From Earliella scabrosa (Eukaryota; Basidiomycota; Agaricomycetes; Polyporales; Polyporaceae), in contig JABYQQ010000017.1 in assembly GCA_022605405.1 (NCBI GenBank), positions 558,001 through 622,000 on the forward strand: a stretch of 64,000 nucleotides of DNA, read 5' to 3'. The notes beneath the pieces are model-generated. The model saw nothing but the letters and a program-made list of their open reading frames with translations, was not told the DNA's origin and did not search any database. The position numbers were made by a program, and so were the translations under genes. Positions 38,549 through 50,695 of the stretch are shown piece by piece. Position 1 is the stretch's first letter, and each line of letters opens with the position of its first letter.

Positions 38549-40833
38549 GAGAGTGTACGGGCGTAAGTGAGCGCGGAGGTTCTTGCTGACCGACTGACTT
38601 CTGTGCACGGACTGAAGCCAGAAGGGTGAAGGGCGCGTTCTACTATCGTTACCTACTCCACGATCATTCTCATGTCGCTCTTTACATAGTCACTTCTAGA
38701 TACTTGTACTGCTGCTCGTGGTTGTCTCTCAGCAGCTGCAGGGTGCACCACGGCTGTGCTAATACTAATACTAGTACGAACGCTGTTGGGGAGGGTATAC
38801 GCCTACATCAGGTACGCGGACTCACGCCGGTCCCGAACTGAGCGACGACGGGTCGCCCAGCGGCTGTGTCGTTTAATCGGCCCTGGCAAGCTGCAACGGT
38901 TTGCTTGAATCTGCAAGTATGTACATACATTGATCTCTTCGCGATGCGCGTCCCGCCGGCGCACTCCTCTCGGCTCGCTCCATACAATTCATTAGTTGCA
39001 TACGCGCTTGACATGCTGTGCTGCGGCAGGACGCGGCCGCGCGCGTCCACAACAGTCCACATCTCCAAGCCTGGCCATGGTGACACATGTACATACGAGT
39101 GAGGACGAGTCGGACGAGAGTACTTCGCGATTGGCTCTAGGCCTACATGCTCGCGTGTCAGTGTTTGCGAGAGTACCCTTCGATAAACATCCTGGTACGG
39201 CCGGGGCGAGATCGAGTGGACCTGCGCAATGTCACACCTGTTGCCAAGGCGATCTACCCGCTGAGTGCGAAGTAGTGAGACAGCTACTCGGAGAGGGACT
39301 GCCCTCAAACACCAGGCGCGGAGTAGAACTCGAAGCGGACAGCCAGTACAAGTGGGAATCGGAGCCGCGCACCCGGGGGACCATACCTGGTCAGCGCTTG
39401 AGCGTTCTCGGGCTGCCCTGTTCGGTCGCCTGCGACGCGGTTATATCGACCGCGTCCGGCCGGTTGAGCTTACCGGCGCCACAGGCAACGGTCAAGTTCA
39501 AAGCTGGCTGGACTGTGCGAGCTCGCGAGACGAGAGTCGATCTTGTCCGTCCGGAACTCGATCTATACGTCGATGCGGTGGTGACAGCACCATGATCTCG
39601 TCCGGAGCCGGTGGGATGAATCGATCGTCGCTGCAACGGGGGTCCTGCCGCCCTATGGCAGCGAGCGCTGAGGGTCTGATGCGAGATCCTGTGTGTCACT
39701 TGTGGGGTGGCAGCCTGAAGGGAAGTGGCAAGAAGCGCAGTTCGAGAGCGCGGTAAAGTGCAGGTGGGTGCGCGGGAGCTTCCATCTCGGGCCCAAGTGC
39801 TCGGTGAGCGATGAACAGGCGTTCCGGGAGGTACGGGCGATCGGAGAACTCAGAGTAGAGGTGGAGGGTTCAGCGCCAGCTATAGGTAGACTCGGAGAAG
39901 TATGGGAAACGGACTCGGATTAATGTGCGATAGAGTGTATGTTTTGACATGGTTCAGGAGCGGCATCATGCGTGTGGCGTGGCGCGGCTCGAGCTTGACG
40001 AGGTGACGAGCATGGGCCGTCCGAGTCGACTGGGATGTGGACGTTGCCAGCATGGTCGTGGATGTTCTGTGGTAATGAGGCGCCTCAGCTGTAGTTCGAG
40101 GTGTTCTCATTGACTTACTCACGCGAAGCCGGTGCATTGTCTACTCGCCGACGCGGATTTCGAGGAACTGACTTGAGATTCTCAGGCACTCGAATCGCCT
40201 TGTTGGAGTCTGTACGCGAATGTGGTGGGCGAGGATCCTCCATGCCGCTCTGCGCTTCTTTCGTCTCGTTACTGCGTCCGTTACAAGCGGTCTCAAAGCA
40301 GTGCGTCGAAGACTCGGAGCCCCCAGCGCTGGACCTTTCCGTGTTTGCCATCCACCGCGCGCCGCCCCACGGGGGCCGAGTGAACTCCGAGTCCATGCAT
40401 GGCCGGCGTACGACGTGCGAAGGCAAGTCTAGAAGGGCCCACCTCGTCGAGCCACTCAGATTCTAAGGACGGGGCGACGCGTTGAGGAGGAGGATGCGCT
40501 GGGGATGACGTCAGAATAGTACCGCGAAGGTGAGTGCGCTGCGCAGCGTTGAGGATGGGCCAGAGTCTGGGCGGAGGGGGCCGATCGACGATCGATCTCC
40601 GATTTGGTGATATTCGCCTGGGCGCCTGAGTGACCATATCCGGCAGCAACGGCCGCGGGGAAGGAGAGTCGGCTTCGCACGCTCTGCGTTCTCTTCCTCT
40701 GCCACCCTCTTCTCTCGCTCCCTCACATCCACCCGACCACCACACCCGTCCCGCCCACCACGGGCCCACGACCGCACCACGCCAGCGACGGCCCTCCACG
40801 CCCATCTCGTCCCGCCCGCCCGACTGTCTCACC
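38549..40833. other. Gene-poor gap
   Basis: About 2.3 kb. Open frames on both strands are short, overlapping and lack family features. The last 150 bp are C-rich and probably the leader of the hydrolase gene at 40834. Confidence 0.4.
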
Positions 40834-41454
40834 ATGTCCTCGTCGTCAAGCACTACCCCTGATGCCTCCCCCGTCGTCCCCCATGACTTTGTCGACAACC
40901 CACAGCGCGTACTCATGGTCCTCGACGTCCAGTACAACATGCTCGCCCCTCCCCCCGCCGGCATCCCCGCGGGTGCCACCATCGGCCCCAACATCCAGTC
41001 CATCCTCGCCTACGCCCGCGCCGCCGTCCCCCCGCCGCGCATCGTCCACATCCGCAACTGCGGCGACGCCGGCGAGCCCGACGAGCCGGGCACCCGCGGC
41101 TTCGAGCTCGTCAACGCGCCCCTCCCCGGCGAGTACGTCGTCGACAAGCGCAAGAACAACGCGTTTGTCGGCACGGACCTCGGCAAGATCATCCCCCCCA
41201 CCGCCGAGATCATCATGGTCGGCATGCAGAGCGACTTTTGCATCCGCGCGACGTGCAGCGCTGCCCTTTCTCGAGGGAACGAGGTCCTCCTCGTCCGTGG
41301 GGCGCATGCGACGTACGACCGCGTCGAGTACCACAATCACGGGCTCATTACTTCGGCGTCAGAGGTGTCGAAGGAGATCGAGGACGAGCTCGAGGAGGCG
41401 GGGGTCATCATGCTCGAGATGAAGGAGGCGCCGGGTATGTTCACAGGCCGCTAG
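40834..41454 (+). CDS. Isochorismatase-family (cysteine hydrolase) protein
   Basis: Single-exon gene, 206 aa. The catalytic triad of the family is visible: Asp in LMVLDVQ, Lys in VVDKRKNNAF, nucleophile Cys in MQSDFCIRATCSAAL. The rest is also typical: VHIRNCGD early on, IIMVGM before the Cys, VLLVRGAHATYD after it. There is no secretion signal, so it acts inside the cell. Members cleave C-N or C-O bonds in small molecules such as isochorismate, nicotinamide or N-carbamoyl compounds; the substrate here is unknown. The N-terminus MSSSSSTTPDASP is unstructured. ATG 40834 sits in ACCATGT, a good eukaryotic context. Confidence 0.88.
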   Translation: MSSSSSTTPDASPVVPHDFVDNPQRVLMVLDVQYNMLAPPPAGIPAGATIGPNIQSILAYARAAVPPPRIVHIRNCGDAGEPDEPGTRGFELVNAPLPGEYVVDKRKNNAFVGTDLGKIIPPTAEIIMVGMQSDFCIRATCSAALSRGNEVLLVRGAHATYDRVEYHNHGLITSASEVSKEIEDELEEAGVIMLEMKEAPGMFTGR

Positions 41455-43651
41455 TCGCTCCAGCCCCCTCTCTCGTCTCTCCGCTCTCTCTCCGTCGTCG
41501 TCGCTTGTGGAGGGTCCGTTGTTGTCGCCGGTCGGTGCCTGGTAGGGGACGGGAGACTGGGGACGGGGACACGGCCTCGCACGACGCCCGCTATCGTCGC
41601 TGTCGCTTTCTTGGGCCTTCTCGTTAACTTATCACGCTGGTCTCCGCCGCAGGATGTATAGGTGCGCCGCACATCCCGCGCTCGTTTCTCTCCCCCGCCC
41701 CCATCTTTCTCCTGAACCCTAAAACTTCTGTTGGGTCGGGTTTCTCACGCAGCGTGTTGGTAGATGGTCTGGTCGGTCGGCCATTCGGCGACAACACGCA
41801 TACGCGCTCTTTGTATCATCCCCCCAGCATCTCTCGCATGTCACGTCGTGGTCGTGCATTATGGTTGTCTTTTTTTCTCATCGTGTGGCATTTACGCTCT
41901 GGTCTCTGTATCTGGAATCTCATTGTACCCTTACCGCATGCATGCATCTGCGTCCTTTCCCCTGCATACCCTATGCAAAACGTCTGATGGCAGTCGATAC
42001 TTTTCAAGTGCGAGAAGGCGCCCACCCCGTAGCTAGAGAGGAGGGGGAGATCTTGTCGTGAGTGCATTCTCGCGGCGTGAAGGTACTGACATCTTTCTGC
42101 TCCAGCCTCTAGATAGCGTTGCACTCTTCTCTCGCCGCTGTACTCACACCCCACTACGCTCAGGCTAGCGTCCTCGCCCTCCCCCGCAAGGCTCACACAC
42201 ACGCCGGATTCCGACCGTCCGCGTCTGCGAACTCGGATGGGGCGCCGCCCGCATAGGCTTGAGCGCGGACTCGGGCTCGAGTTCGGGCCAGCTGCCATCC
42301 TGAGACTGGCCTAGACCGACGAGACACCTCCACAGGCACGATTTAGGATCTGGATGTGGAGTCTGGATGTGGAGCGCGGAGAATGCGGTCCGAGGCTGGA
42401 GTTGGGAGCTCACGTTGACTGGCGCGGAGGGGGGCAGTCAGAGACCTCGGCTTAGAGGAGGAGATCCTGAGAGAGGTGAGCGATGCGCGTCGCGAGTGCT
42501 CGGGGATGAGTGGGGAAGGCGCGAGTGAGTTGATCAAAGCCTAGAGGAGGTATTGGGGTCGTGAGTCCGAAGGCGGTCTTGCTTTATAGTCTCTGGCTGG
42601 TCGTGGCTGACGCGCATGCTCTTGCAGACGAAGACCGGTGGCCCGCGGGCATGTTAATGACTACCGGGGCGCGCGATTGCGAGCGTGCCGGATGGGGGCG
42701 AACTGGACCCAGCTACGACGCCGCGCGCACTACTACTAGAGAGCGCTTGTCACCTGGCCGGCGACTAGCGACGTGGCGCGCCCGGCCTCTGGCAAACTTC
42801 TAGACTAGAGGGCACCGCCTTGACGCGACGATGGGCGAAGAACGGTGGGGCATGGAAGGCATCACTGCTCTCAGGTTATTTGAGGGCCTCCCGCCTGCAA
42901 TTTCCCTGCATGAGCTTCCACATCGTGGACCGAAGCGGGCCTGGGGTCATTCATGGTCAAGTCAGCGCGTGAGTATTGCCTCCTGTTCTGTCTGGCAGAG
43001 GTAGTTGCGCGCCTCTCGTGGACTGGATGCGTTGACGTGGAGAATGGGCGCGCGGGTCCGGGCCCGGGCGTGCGTCCGCCGTGGTGTGTGGATATATCGC
43101 GCAGAGGACTTGGGGACGATGCACTGATCTCGGTCCGCTGCAGTCTGGTCTGCTACGCGTAACGCTGCTCAACCTATTCTTTCGTCCGTCAGAGATTCAG
43201 CATGGGCCGGGTGTCAATGGTCTATACCTTGTCCTGGTCGTTGCCGCGCGGCTATGCAACCTTCCGCCCGCTTGTCACTTGACTGTCAGTGCCGCGGGTG
43301 GAGGCAGAGGCGTTGGTTGGTGTTTTTCTCATGCACGAGGCACGTATCCGCGATCGAGCTGGGTAGAGCGTTCTCCAGTGCATAGTCGCCCATCCGAGTA
43401 GGAGGAGGAGGAAGTATATGTCAACGAAGGAAGCTAGAAGATCGATCGGTCCACCAACGTGCTGCCTGGAGGCCCGATTCTGGAGGGGGGATGCTGCTCA
43501 AGGTCGTTTATATCCTCCCCCGATGGCTTGCGTTGAGGTTGTCTGACTCTCAGCGACGCATCACCCCTCTCCTCTCCCAGGCCCCGGTCCTTATCCCCCA
43601 TCCACCTCATATCATCATATATTGCTCGCAACAGGCAACATCTCGTTCGGT
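41455..43651. other. Gene-poor gap
   Basis: About 2.2 kb with no gene I can support. The 3' end of the hydrolase gene and the promoter of the membrane-protein gene at 43652 lie in it. Confidence 0.4.
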
Positions 43652-44614
43652 ATGGGACAGACCTACTCTGTTGAGAAGGAGGAAGAGGAGGATCAGAGGA
43701 TCAGGGGCATGGTCGAGGCAGTCAAGCAATCCACCATCGCAGCACGGCAATCGCGGTTCTGGTCGGAGCAGAACAAACAGTTCGGAAAGGCGTTCAAGAA
43801 GTTCATCAATCGCACCCTCGAGAACGACGTCGCGGCGGAGTCGGCAGAGCCCCCGGAGTCCCCTCAGGAAAAGAAACAGTGGACGACGCCGGCTTGGGAG
43901 GTGTTTCCGCTGGTCGTGTTCCGAGGGCCGAATCGCGCGGTCGTCAGAGTCAGGAACAGCTGGGATGACGCGAGCCTGCTGAGAGAGCTCGGACGAGGGT
44001 ATGATGTAGTGCGCACGGTTTGGAGGAAGTGGTTCTCGCTGCGCGCTGTTCGGTGAGCTGCACGGTTGCTTCTGCGGTCGTGTCGATGCACTGACTCTCG
44101 CCTATTAGCTCTCTCGTGGTGGTCAGGGTAGCGATCTTCCTTGTGCTCGCTCGCTCGCACGCCCTTCGACTGATACGTAGTCTGCCACGCAGCACGACAG
44201 CCACACCCACTTCCACCCCGACCGCCTCCCCGGTGCTCTCAGGATCCACGCCCGCAGAAACATACGCATCCGGTACCTGCTCCAGGACCCCAAACAGATG
44301 CGGGACAGGCACGACTTCATGCTGGCCCTCACGGCAGACCCGGAGCTCGGGATCGAGTTCGTGGAGGACTGGCAGCTGTCAAGGATCGCGCTCGCCATCG
44401 TCGTCCCCGTCTTTGCGTCCGCCGTGCTGGCGGTGCTCTATGCGGTCTTTCGCGACGTCTCTGACGCGTTCACGATCGCAGGTGCGTGTTATCCACTGCC
44501 GGCGGGCCCTGATGATGACTTGCACTCATGATGCGACTTGCTGCAGCGTACATGACCTCTGTGTACTCGGTATGTCTCGTGATGTTGGGCGTCTTGAACT
44601 ACATCGATGCATAG
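43652..44614 (+). CDS. Short paralogue of the 70-2360 membrane protein
   Basis: Exons 43652-44052, 44201-44481, 44547-44614 join in phase to 249 aa. MGQTYSVEKEEEEDQRI begins a charged N-terminus. Then follow WEVFPLVVFRG, DDASLLRELGRGYD, WRKWFSLR, and after the first intron RNIRIRYLLQDP, ALTADPELGIEFVEDWQ, and a hydrophobic helix RIALAIVVPVFASAVLAVLY. The last exon gives a second hydrophobic helix (SVCLVMLGVLNYI). Both exon order and intron phases agree with the gene at 70-2360, which carries about 400 more residues at its N-terminus. Unnamed family; probably a two-helix membrane protein. Function unknown. The upstream TTG at 43622 is not a credible start. Confidence 0.7.
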
Positions 44615-44929
44615 GTGTATAATCGCAGGTGTAAGTCGACGAGTGTGGCCAGTCGGCCATCCGATTGTTTGGCAGATTCGAGAGTTGGCGCGCGTGCCCG
44701 ACCGCTCGTGATGCGGATGCTTGCCATCTGACGCGGTAAGCGGATCCTGAGGACAACTCGGGAGCTGAGCGGAAGTCGGAAAATCTCTATTGCGACAAAT
44801 TGTCGATGTATGCAGTATATGTACACAACGATGAGTCCCGTGTGTTGGATAGGATGAACCCTGATAGATTATGACGAGCAGACATGTCTGATGTTCGGAA
44901 AGCCCTTGACTATCAATACGACGATACCC

Positions 44930-45507
44930 TTTCAACAGCATCATCGCAGGCGCATCGAATCCTCTCTCGATCCCGGCTTCTCCATCTCACTCAGTTCATG
45001 GTCGAGTATCAGGCCGACGGGACAACGATATGCTCTCGCCGCCCGCGCTCTCGGTCTCCTTTCTAGCGCTCCTCAGATATCGAGTTCACGTCGACGCGGA
45101 GATCCCTGTCGTAAGACTCCCCTCTTCTTGCAGCAAGACTGGGCGCACTGATGACGACAAATTGACAGGCCGATGTTACCCATCGCCTGAGTGGGCTCAC
45201 CACAATGCACACCTTTCAAGCGCACCTGGATCAGCCCGATATATCTCCCAGAGAGGTCCAGCCGCGCAAGGGTTTGCCGCAGGTTGATGTGGATTGCCTC
45301 TTGAATGCCTTCGTCGAGGTTACGCTGACTGATGGCTCGGGATCTTATCATCTTACTGCGTCAACGCGATGGTTGCGATTGCTGCAACTGCAGCATTCGG
45401 ATCCGGCATGGGTGACATTCCGAAAGGGCCCATCCGATGATGGGAGAGGGCACCGTCTGGTGATTCATGAAGAGCTTGGGGACAGAGAGATCACGCCGGA
45501 ATTCTGA
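44930..45507 (+). pseudogene. Truncated, frameshifted copy of the neighbouring F-box gene
   Basis: The sequence aligns with the last third of the gene at 46491-48274. LLHLTQFMVEYQ corresponds to VRHLTQFAVEY. One base is missing around 45018-45030, so the frame changes; an internal deletion follows. The splice donor after GAGATCCCTGTC and the acceptor before GCCGATGT are retained, and the last exon is open: HTFQAHLDQPDISPRE, LLNAFVEVTL, STRWLRLL. The retained intron shows DNA-level duplication, not a reverse-transcribed copy. F-box and most LRR codons are absent. Confidence 0.75.
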
Positions 45508-46490
45508 GAGCTGGCTCTGACAAGGCGGAAGGTAGGTTAATCTCCAGCCTCTGTGTTGACTGCCCTAGAAGCTCTCTCGATGTTGCAATCGCCTCAGCAC
45601 TGCCCAAGCGGCCACAGCTCCTACGCGCGGAGGCTTCCACTAGCTTACAACATCGTAGGTTCATATCTCACGTTTAACAGCAATCTCATTCCATCCGATC
45701 AGCCATCCCTCTGTCGAAAGACACCCGCAGAGTCGGCCAGATCCTTCAGAGTACAAGACTCAGGAAAGCACGCCGTAACCGTTGCTTGACGCCAAACCCT
45801 CTTCCGTCGATAGTAGTACATCATGCCGCCGGACAATATTCTCGGGCCCGCTTCGCCGCTGTCATGAGGGCAACGCGTGTCGCGCGACGGACACCACTTC
45901 AATCTGTCAGCGGTGACCAGCATCAGTGCGGGTACGTAGACGTATACAGTAGCATTGCGTCCTATGCTTGTACTACTTGCGGTGACCTGGACACTTGGAT
46001 AGCGTAGATGACCCCCCCCCCCCGAGAGCTTCAGAATGACAGAAGTGAATGTAGAAAGCATCTCAGGTGATGTTCTGACGTGAACAGCTGTAAATGTGAT
46101 CATCTCAATCATAAGTGCTGGATCCTGGGATAGCCCAGCGGGAGAGAGAAATGTCTGCCGAACTTAAGGTCGCGACTCGGGCCCTCTCATTTTTCGTACT
46201 AGTGTTTTGAATGCGGCGGTGCGGCAACCTGGCTGGTGGCAAGCCCATAAGTAAGTTGCACGTCGCTGCATAAGAATGTGTCAAATAGCTGGCGTATCAC
46301 AGACTTGCACAAAGGGGCCTTTTCGGTGATGAACCATCTCTATGTAGATCTAGCGTGCGCCCTCCCAATGAATCAGAGGCCCCGGGACGCCCCGCGGCAC
46401 CAGCGGCCCGATGTGACATGGAACACGTCACGTCATCACGGCGCGCCAAGCGTCCGAACCGCAGCAGCCCCTTCCTAGGCTCCTACCGCC
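45508..46490. other. Intergenic between F-box pseudogene and gene
   Basis: About 980 bp. It includes a run of about 12 C at 46012-46023. No gene seen. Confidence 0.4.
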
Positions 46491-48274
46491 ATGTCTCCAA
46501 CCAAGCATACACATAGACAACGCAGAAAGCGCAGAGAATCAGTGTAAGCTCTACGGGACATTTGTGCGATACGCTACTGACTGATCTCCCGGGGCTAGCC
46601 TTAAGAAACTGGATGGCGATGTTCTTCACGAGATTTTCGAACAGGCCAAGGCCGTTCATGCCCTTGGGGCACTCTCTCGAACTTGCCATTGGATCCGACG
46701 CGCATGTATTCCAGTGTTGTTTAGTCGATGTCTGGTCATCTTCTGGGTCTCCGATGTCCGACTCCTACCGCCTCAACACGTGTGGCCCTACATCAGGTAT
46801 GGCGGTCATCTGGCATTGCTGCCGATTCCGTTCTTGACACATAACCAGGTATCTCACCCTCTGCGAGAGGTGTATTGGCAGACTTGAAGAGGCCGAACTA
46901 GAGAATGAGAGCAAGCGTCATGGGACTCCCCTTCCCGGCCCGGCTCATCCCACTCTCTGCGGCACCCTCGAGGAGCCCTGGCTCCACGCCGCCTTACACA
47001 AGATGCCCAAGCTGTACGCCCTGACAATTATGCGAACCTCCATCGTTGAACATGGCGTTCGGTGGTCAGCTCTGAGGTCTCTCGTCGCACTCCCACAGCT
47101 GCACGAGCTGAATGTCCGGGGATTGCTCATCTCTCCACGTGAAGCCTCGATCCCAGATCCTCATGCCGACACTATAGCACCTATCAGTTCCATCAGATAT
47201 GTTTTAAAAGACTACCGAGACCGGCCTCGCTCTCACCGCACCGAACGAGATGCGCTAGCATCGGTGCTCGGAGCAGTCAGTCGGACTCTCGAGACGCTGG
47301 AGATGCCGATGGATCCTGTTCCGTTCCAAACCATATTGAACGCTCACTGGCCTAGACTCCGTGAGCTCAGGCTATGCGGAGAGCTTTCAGAGCACCTACC
47401 GTTGCCTTTCATTGCTATACTCTCCGGGATGCCTCAGCTCCGCGTCCTCTCCCTCGATCTGGCCATCACCTCCGCAACCGATCACCGCCCCCTCTGGCCA
47501 ACTGGGTTCTCTACGTCCTACCCATGGCCTGAGCTCCAGGAGCTCTCGGTCTCTTTCCCGCACCCAGAAGATCAGCTCTACTCAAACCTTCCTCCGACAC
47601 TGTCCAAGCTCTCCCTCTGTTGCTGGCCTCACGTTTACGAACAATCTCACCCTTGGTATGAGTGGCTCACGCATCCAACGGAAGACTTAGGGTGGCAACA
47701 GCATGTCTTGACGTCATCGCAGACGCTCAAGATTCTATCGCAATGCCGCGTTCGTCATCTCACCCAGTTCGCGGTCGAGTATCGGGCGGGCGCGGAGGAC
47801 AGCGACATGCTCTCGCACTTGGCCATCTCCTTCCCACAATTGCAAACTCTACAGCTCATCAGATATCGAGATCCCGCCGACCCCGAGATCCCTGTCGTAA
47901 GTTGATTCTGCGACCAAACTATGCGGGCTGACGACGCATTGACATAGGCCGACATCTGTCGTAGACTAAAGGCGCTCACCTTATTGAAAAACTTTTCAGT
48001 CCACTTGGACCACGCCGACATACCTCCGAGACAATTCGAGTCGCGTAGGGGTGGGTTAGAATTCGATCCGGATCGACTCAACGCCTTCGTCGAGGGTACA
48101 CTCGCTAGCTCCGCCCTGGTGATGGCTCGGCATTTGCCTGCGTCGACGCAGTGGTTGCGAATACTGCGACCGACTCAGTCTGAACCGGAATGGATCACTT
48201 ACCGGCTACTCATAAGCCACGACGTCGACGGGGTTCGTCGACAAGCGGTTCATGACACAGATATACCAGAATGA
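46491..48274 (+). CDS. F-box protein with LRR-like C-terminal region
   Basis: Exons 46491-46543, 46599-46796, 46849-47896, 47948-48274 join in phase to 541 aa. After a basic start (MSPTKHTHRQRRKRRES) comes an F-box: LKKLDGDVLHEIFEQA, ALGALSRTCHWIRRACIPVL. The rest is Leu-rich with irregular repeats (LPQLHELNVRGL, WPRLRELRLCGEL, WPELQELSVSF, FPQLQTLQLIRY), as usual in basidiomycete F-box/LRR proteins. Such proteins link SCF ubiquitin ligases to targets through Skp1; the target is unknown. The first two exons are short and were found by joining splice sites in phase. A broken partial copy lies 1 kb upstream. Both share the intron before the last exon. Confidence 0.8.
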
Positions 48275-48491
48275 GTGAGTTGATGACGACCCCGTTAATG
48301 CTCTACCTGTTGAACTGATCGTGCGGGATAGGTCGGGAGGAGGGAGGGGAGCTGTTAAGCTCGCCCATGATACAATGCTCGTCGACTCGACATGCAAGCC
48401 AGAACGGCAATCAGGTCATCTATGTATTGTTGGACGCTCGTTCTCATCATAACTACTACCAATCGTACAGGTGAACATCGTGTATCAGCAA

Positions 48492-49825
48492 TCAAGCAGA
48501 CGGAACGCCATATTTGCCCCATTCCTCGACCGTTTGAGGAAAGAGCGTCACATAGGGCCTCTCAGCTGTGTCTGGCAGATGGAATCGGACGTAATGCACA
48601 TGAAAGAAATTCTGCGTAATGGTTTGCATCAGATCGTGTAAGAAACGGTTGGATACTCCTACGTACCAAGCCCAGGATGGGACGCGCCCCCACGCTCGAA
48701 GTCATCGGCTTGATCAAGCCATCGCCGAAAGAGTCGTAAATGAAGTTCCATGCTGGGACAGTCAGGTGTATCGGCTGGTTGTTGACGCCGGCAAACGTGA
48801 GGCGGCAGTATTTGGGATGGTTACCGGAGTTGCACACGTAGTCCGCTGGCAAAGTGCGTGGGTCGGGATTAGGGTACAAGTCAGCCAATTGGGCGACCAT
48901 ATCTTGAGGCAAATACGAGAGACTAGTGCCTATGTGATACTTAGTATATCACCCGATGTGATGTGCAGTCCTGACGCACCAGTATCCAATATTGAGAACC
49001 ATCCATGGAAGTCCAGCTTCACAATTGGCAGTGGAGGCGCACCGGAATTCGAGGGGGTGGCGCTTGGTCGATCGTTGAATAGCTCGATTGACAACAGCCG
49101 CACGGACCACGTCACGTTGTGTTCTGCTCCGGCCCTGACGGGTTCAATAGGAATGGGTTGAGACCAGAGAGGCTCCTCGACAGACGGGAACTCGTTGAAA
49201 GCTAGATAACTAGGCTCGATGCTACCAAAAATAGTGTTCATCGAATGACCGGATAGAAGGAAATCACTACCAAACTCACTGAAAGTTCGAGATCAAGAAA
49301 ATATGATCCTTGAATGGCTGCTTGGCTTTGGGAACCGGAACCCGAAGCAGGAAGCAGGCGATGATACCTCCCCCTGGCTAATGGGAAACCGTTAATATGA
49401 TCATCATATTACTTCAAAAATATGCAGCTCACCGATGCGCTTGGTACGATTCCACCATGCCGTTTTATTGCGTCCAGAAAGCTCTGTAATATGTATGTAT
49501 AAGTGGCGGGGAGAACTCGTGAATGCTCTGCGCAGGAACGTACCGGGGCTGATATATCCCCATCAGCCCGTCCACGGAAAAACTTCTGGAAACTGCTTGA
49601 CATTGTCAGTGCCGGACGTACTGGCAAGTAGACAATGATAGGATACGCACGAGTAAGGTCCAAGAGCCAGCAAGCCGTCCATGATGGTGTCATCGAACAG
49701 TTTTCTTTCCGCTGCATAGCAGTATGGCAGCTTGAAGGGAATCTGCATGGTGCGAGCGTTGCTACGACGGCCCCAGTCGTAGCAGTGGATATTGAGAGTT
49801 CTGGGCTGCGACGGGAGCTCGATGA
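48492..49825 (-). CDS. Pepsin-like (A1) aspartic protease, 5' part not resolved
   Basis: Reading leftward from 49825: exon with DDTIMDGLLALGPYS (the DGLLALG motif of pepsins), small exons with SSFQKFFRGRADGDISAP and SFLDAIKRHGGIVPS, then FHIEPSYLAFNEFPS, NVTWSVRLLSIELF, and the second catalytic motif. That motif is DTGTSLSYLP, formed by splicing ACTG to GCACTAGTCTC over an intron starting GTGCGTC; unspliced DNA reads DTGAS and hits a TAG. Then LTFAGVNNQPIHLTVP, RPILGL and the last exon (48611-48492) NFFHVHYVRFHLPD. The C-terminal lobe is therefore complete. I found neither the N-terminal lobe with the first DTG nor a signal peptide upstream; a MITE (49866-50015) occupies that place. It could be a gene with an exon beyond the MITE or a 5'-broken gene. 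Confidence 0.65.
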
Positions 49826-50695
49826 CTACAGATAATATAGTAAGTACTAGAGGATACTGACAATACTGTACCATTTCGATCTATTCGACCAGTCACGGTC
49901 ACACTCGATTTTCGGAAACACCGCCAGGAATTTTCTTTTGATTTATGGGGATTTTGGAGATTTGTCGGAAAAATAAAAAAGTCACGTGCTGGTCGAATAG
50001 ATCGAAATGGTACAGTAAGTATAGCACCCCAGGCAGGGGGTCAAACCTCCTGCCAGACCGGTTAGTTGTACGTGGGAAAGTCGGCTAAGGGACCTCCTCC
50101 CGCATACCTCGTCTGACACTAAATGCCATACATGGCAGTCATTGATGTCACCTATATAGGACGATCTTCGGCCGTCCCACCCTGTTCACTGTGTTGGACG
50201 TCTGTTCTGAGCCTCCCTCCGACTCCCGATGGTCGAATGTACTTCTCGCTGTGTCGCACGTCGGAGAGGAGGTCCGTCCAAGACGTGACACTGCCCTCTG
50301 ATGTATGAATGTAGAGATATGTATCATCGGAAGCGATGGTTTGTCCACTTTCGTGGTGTGACTGCTACAATTTACACGGTCGAGAATGTCATTGCTGCCG
50401 GACGCCTTTTGGGAACCGACAGGCTTATGTTCATTGTGAGACCGGGATCACACAACCTGAACGATGTCGGGACGGCTGCCAGTAGCGGAGGAGCAGGTGC
50501 GACAACGAGTTCGTTCAAAACAGTATACAAGTTTGGGGACAAGAGTAGGCGACTACAGGAAAACGCCGGAGTTCATATAGTAAGATGTATCAGGCATTTG
50601 TTACATAACGGGATACTCGGCATGATGCACAACTTTTGAGATTCGCGGAGAGGTATGCTAAGAGACAATACGAATACGTCGCGGCGCGTCTGTGT
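49826..50695. other. Gap with MITE next to the protease
   Basis: Contains the 150-bp MITE. On the minus strand, short open pieces separated by splice-like signals lie at 50150-50460, possibly remains of the protease 5' part, but no DTG motif is visible. Confidence 0.4.
49866..50015. mobile_element. 150-bp MITE with perfect 27-bp terminal inverted repeats
   Basis: CTGTACCATTTCGATCTATT (first 20 of 27 bases) at 49866 is exactly inverted at 49989-50015. The element is flanked on both sides by TA (49864-49865 and 50016-50017), the target duplication of Tc1/mariner-type transposons. The interior is AT-rich with no ORF. The perfect ends suggest recent insertion. Confidence 0.88.

Noticed and set aside
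40846..41340. Minus-strand ORFs across the isochorismatase-like gene
   Set aside because: High third-position GC of the plus-strand gene keeps the other frames open. The plus frame has the complete catalytic triad.
48930..49241. Reading the protease as a pseudogene because of a TAG after DTGAS
   Set aside because: A phase-correct intron removes the TAG and creates DTGTSLSYLP.
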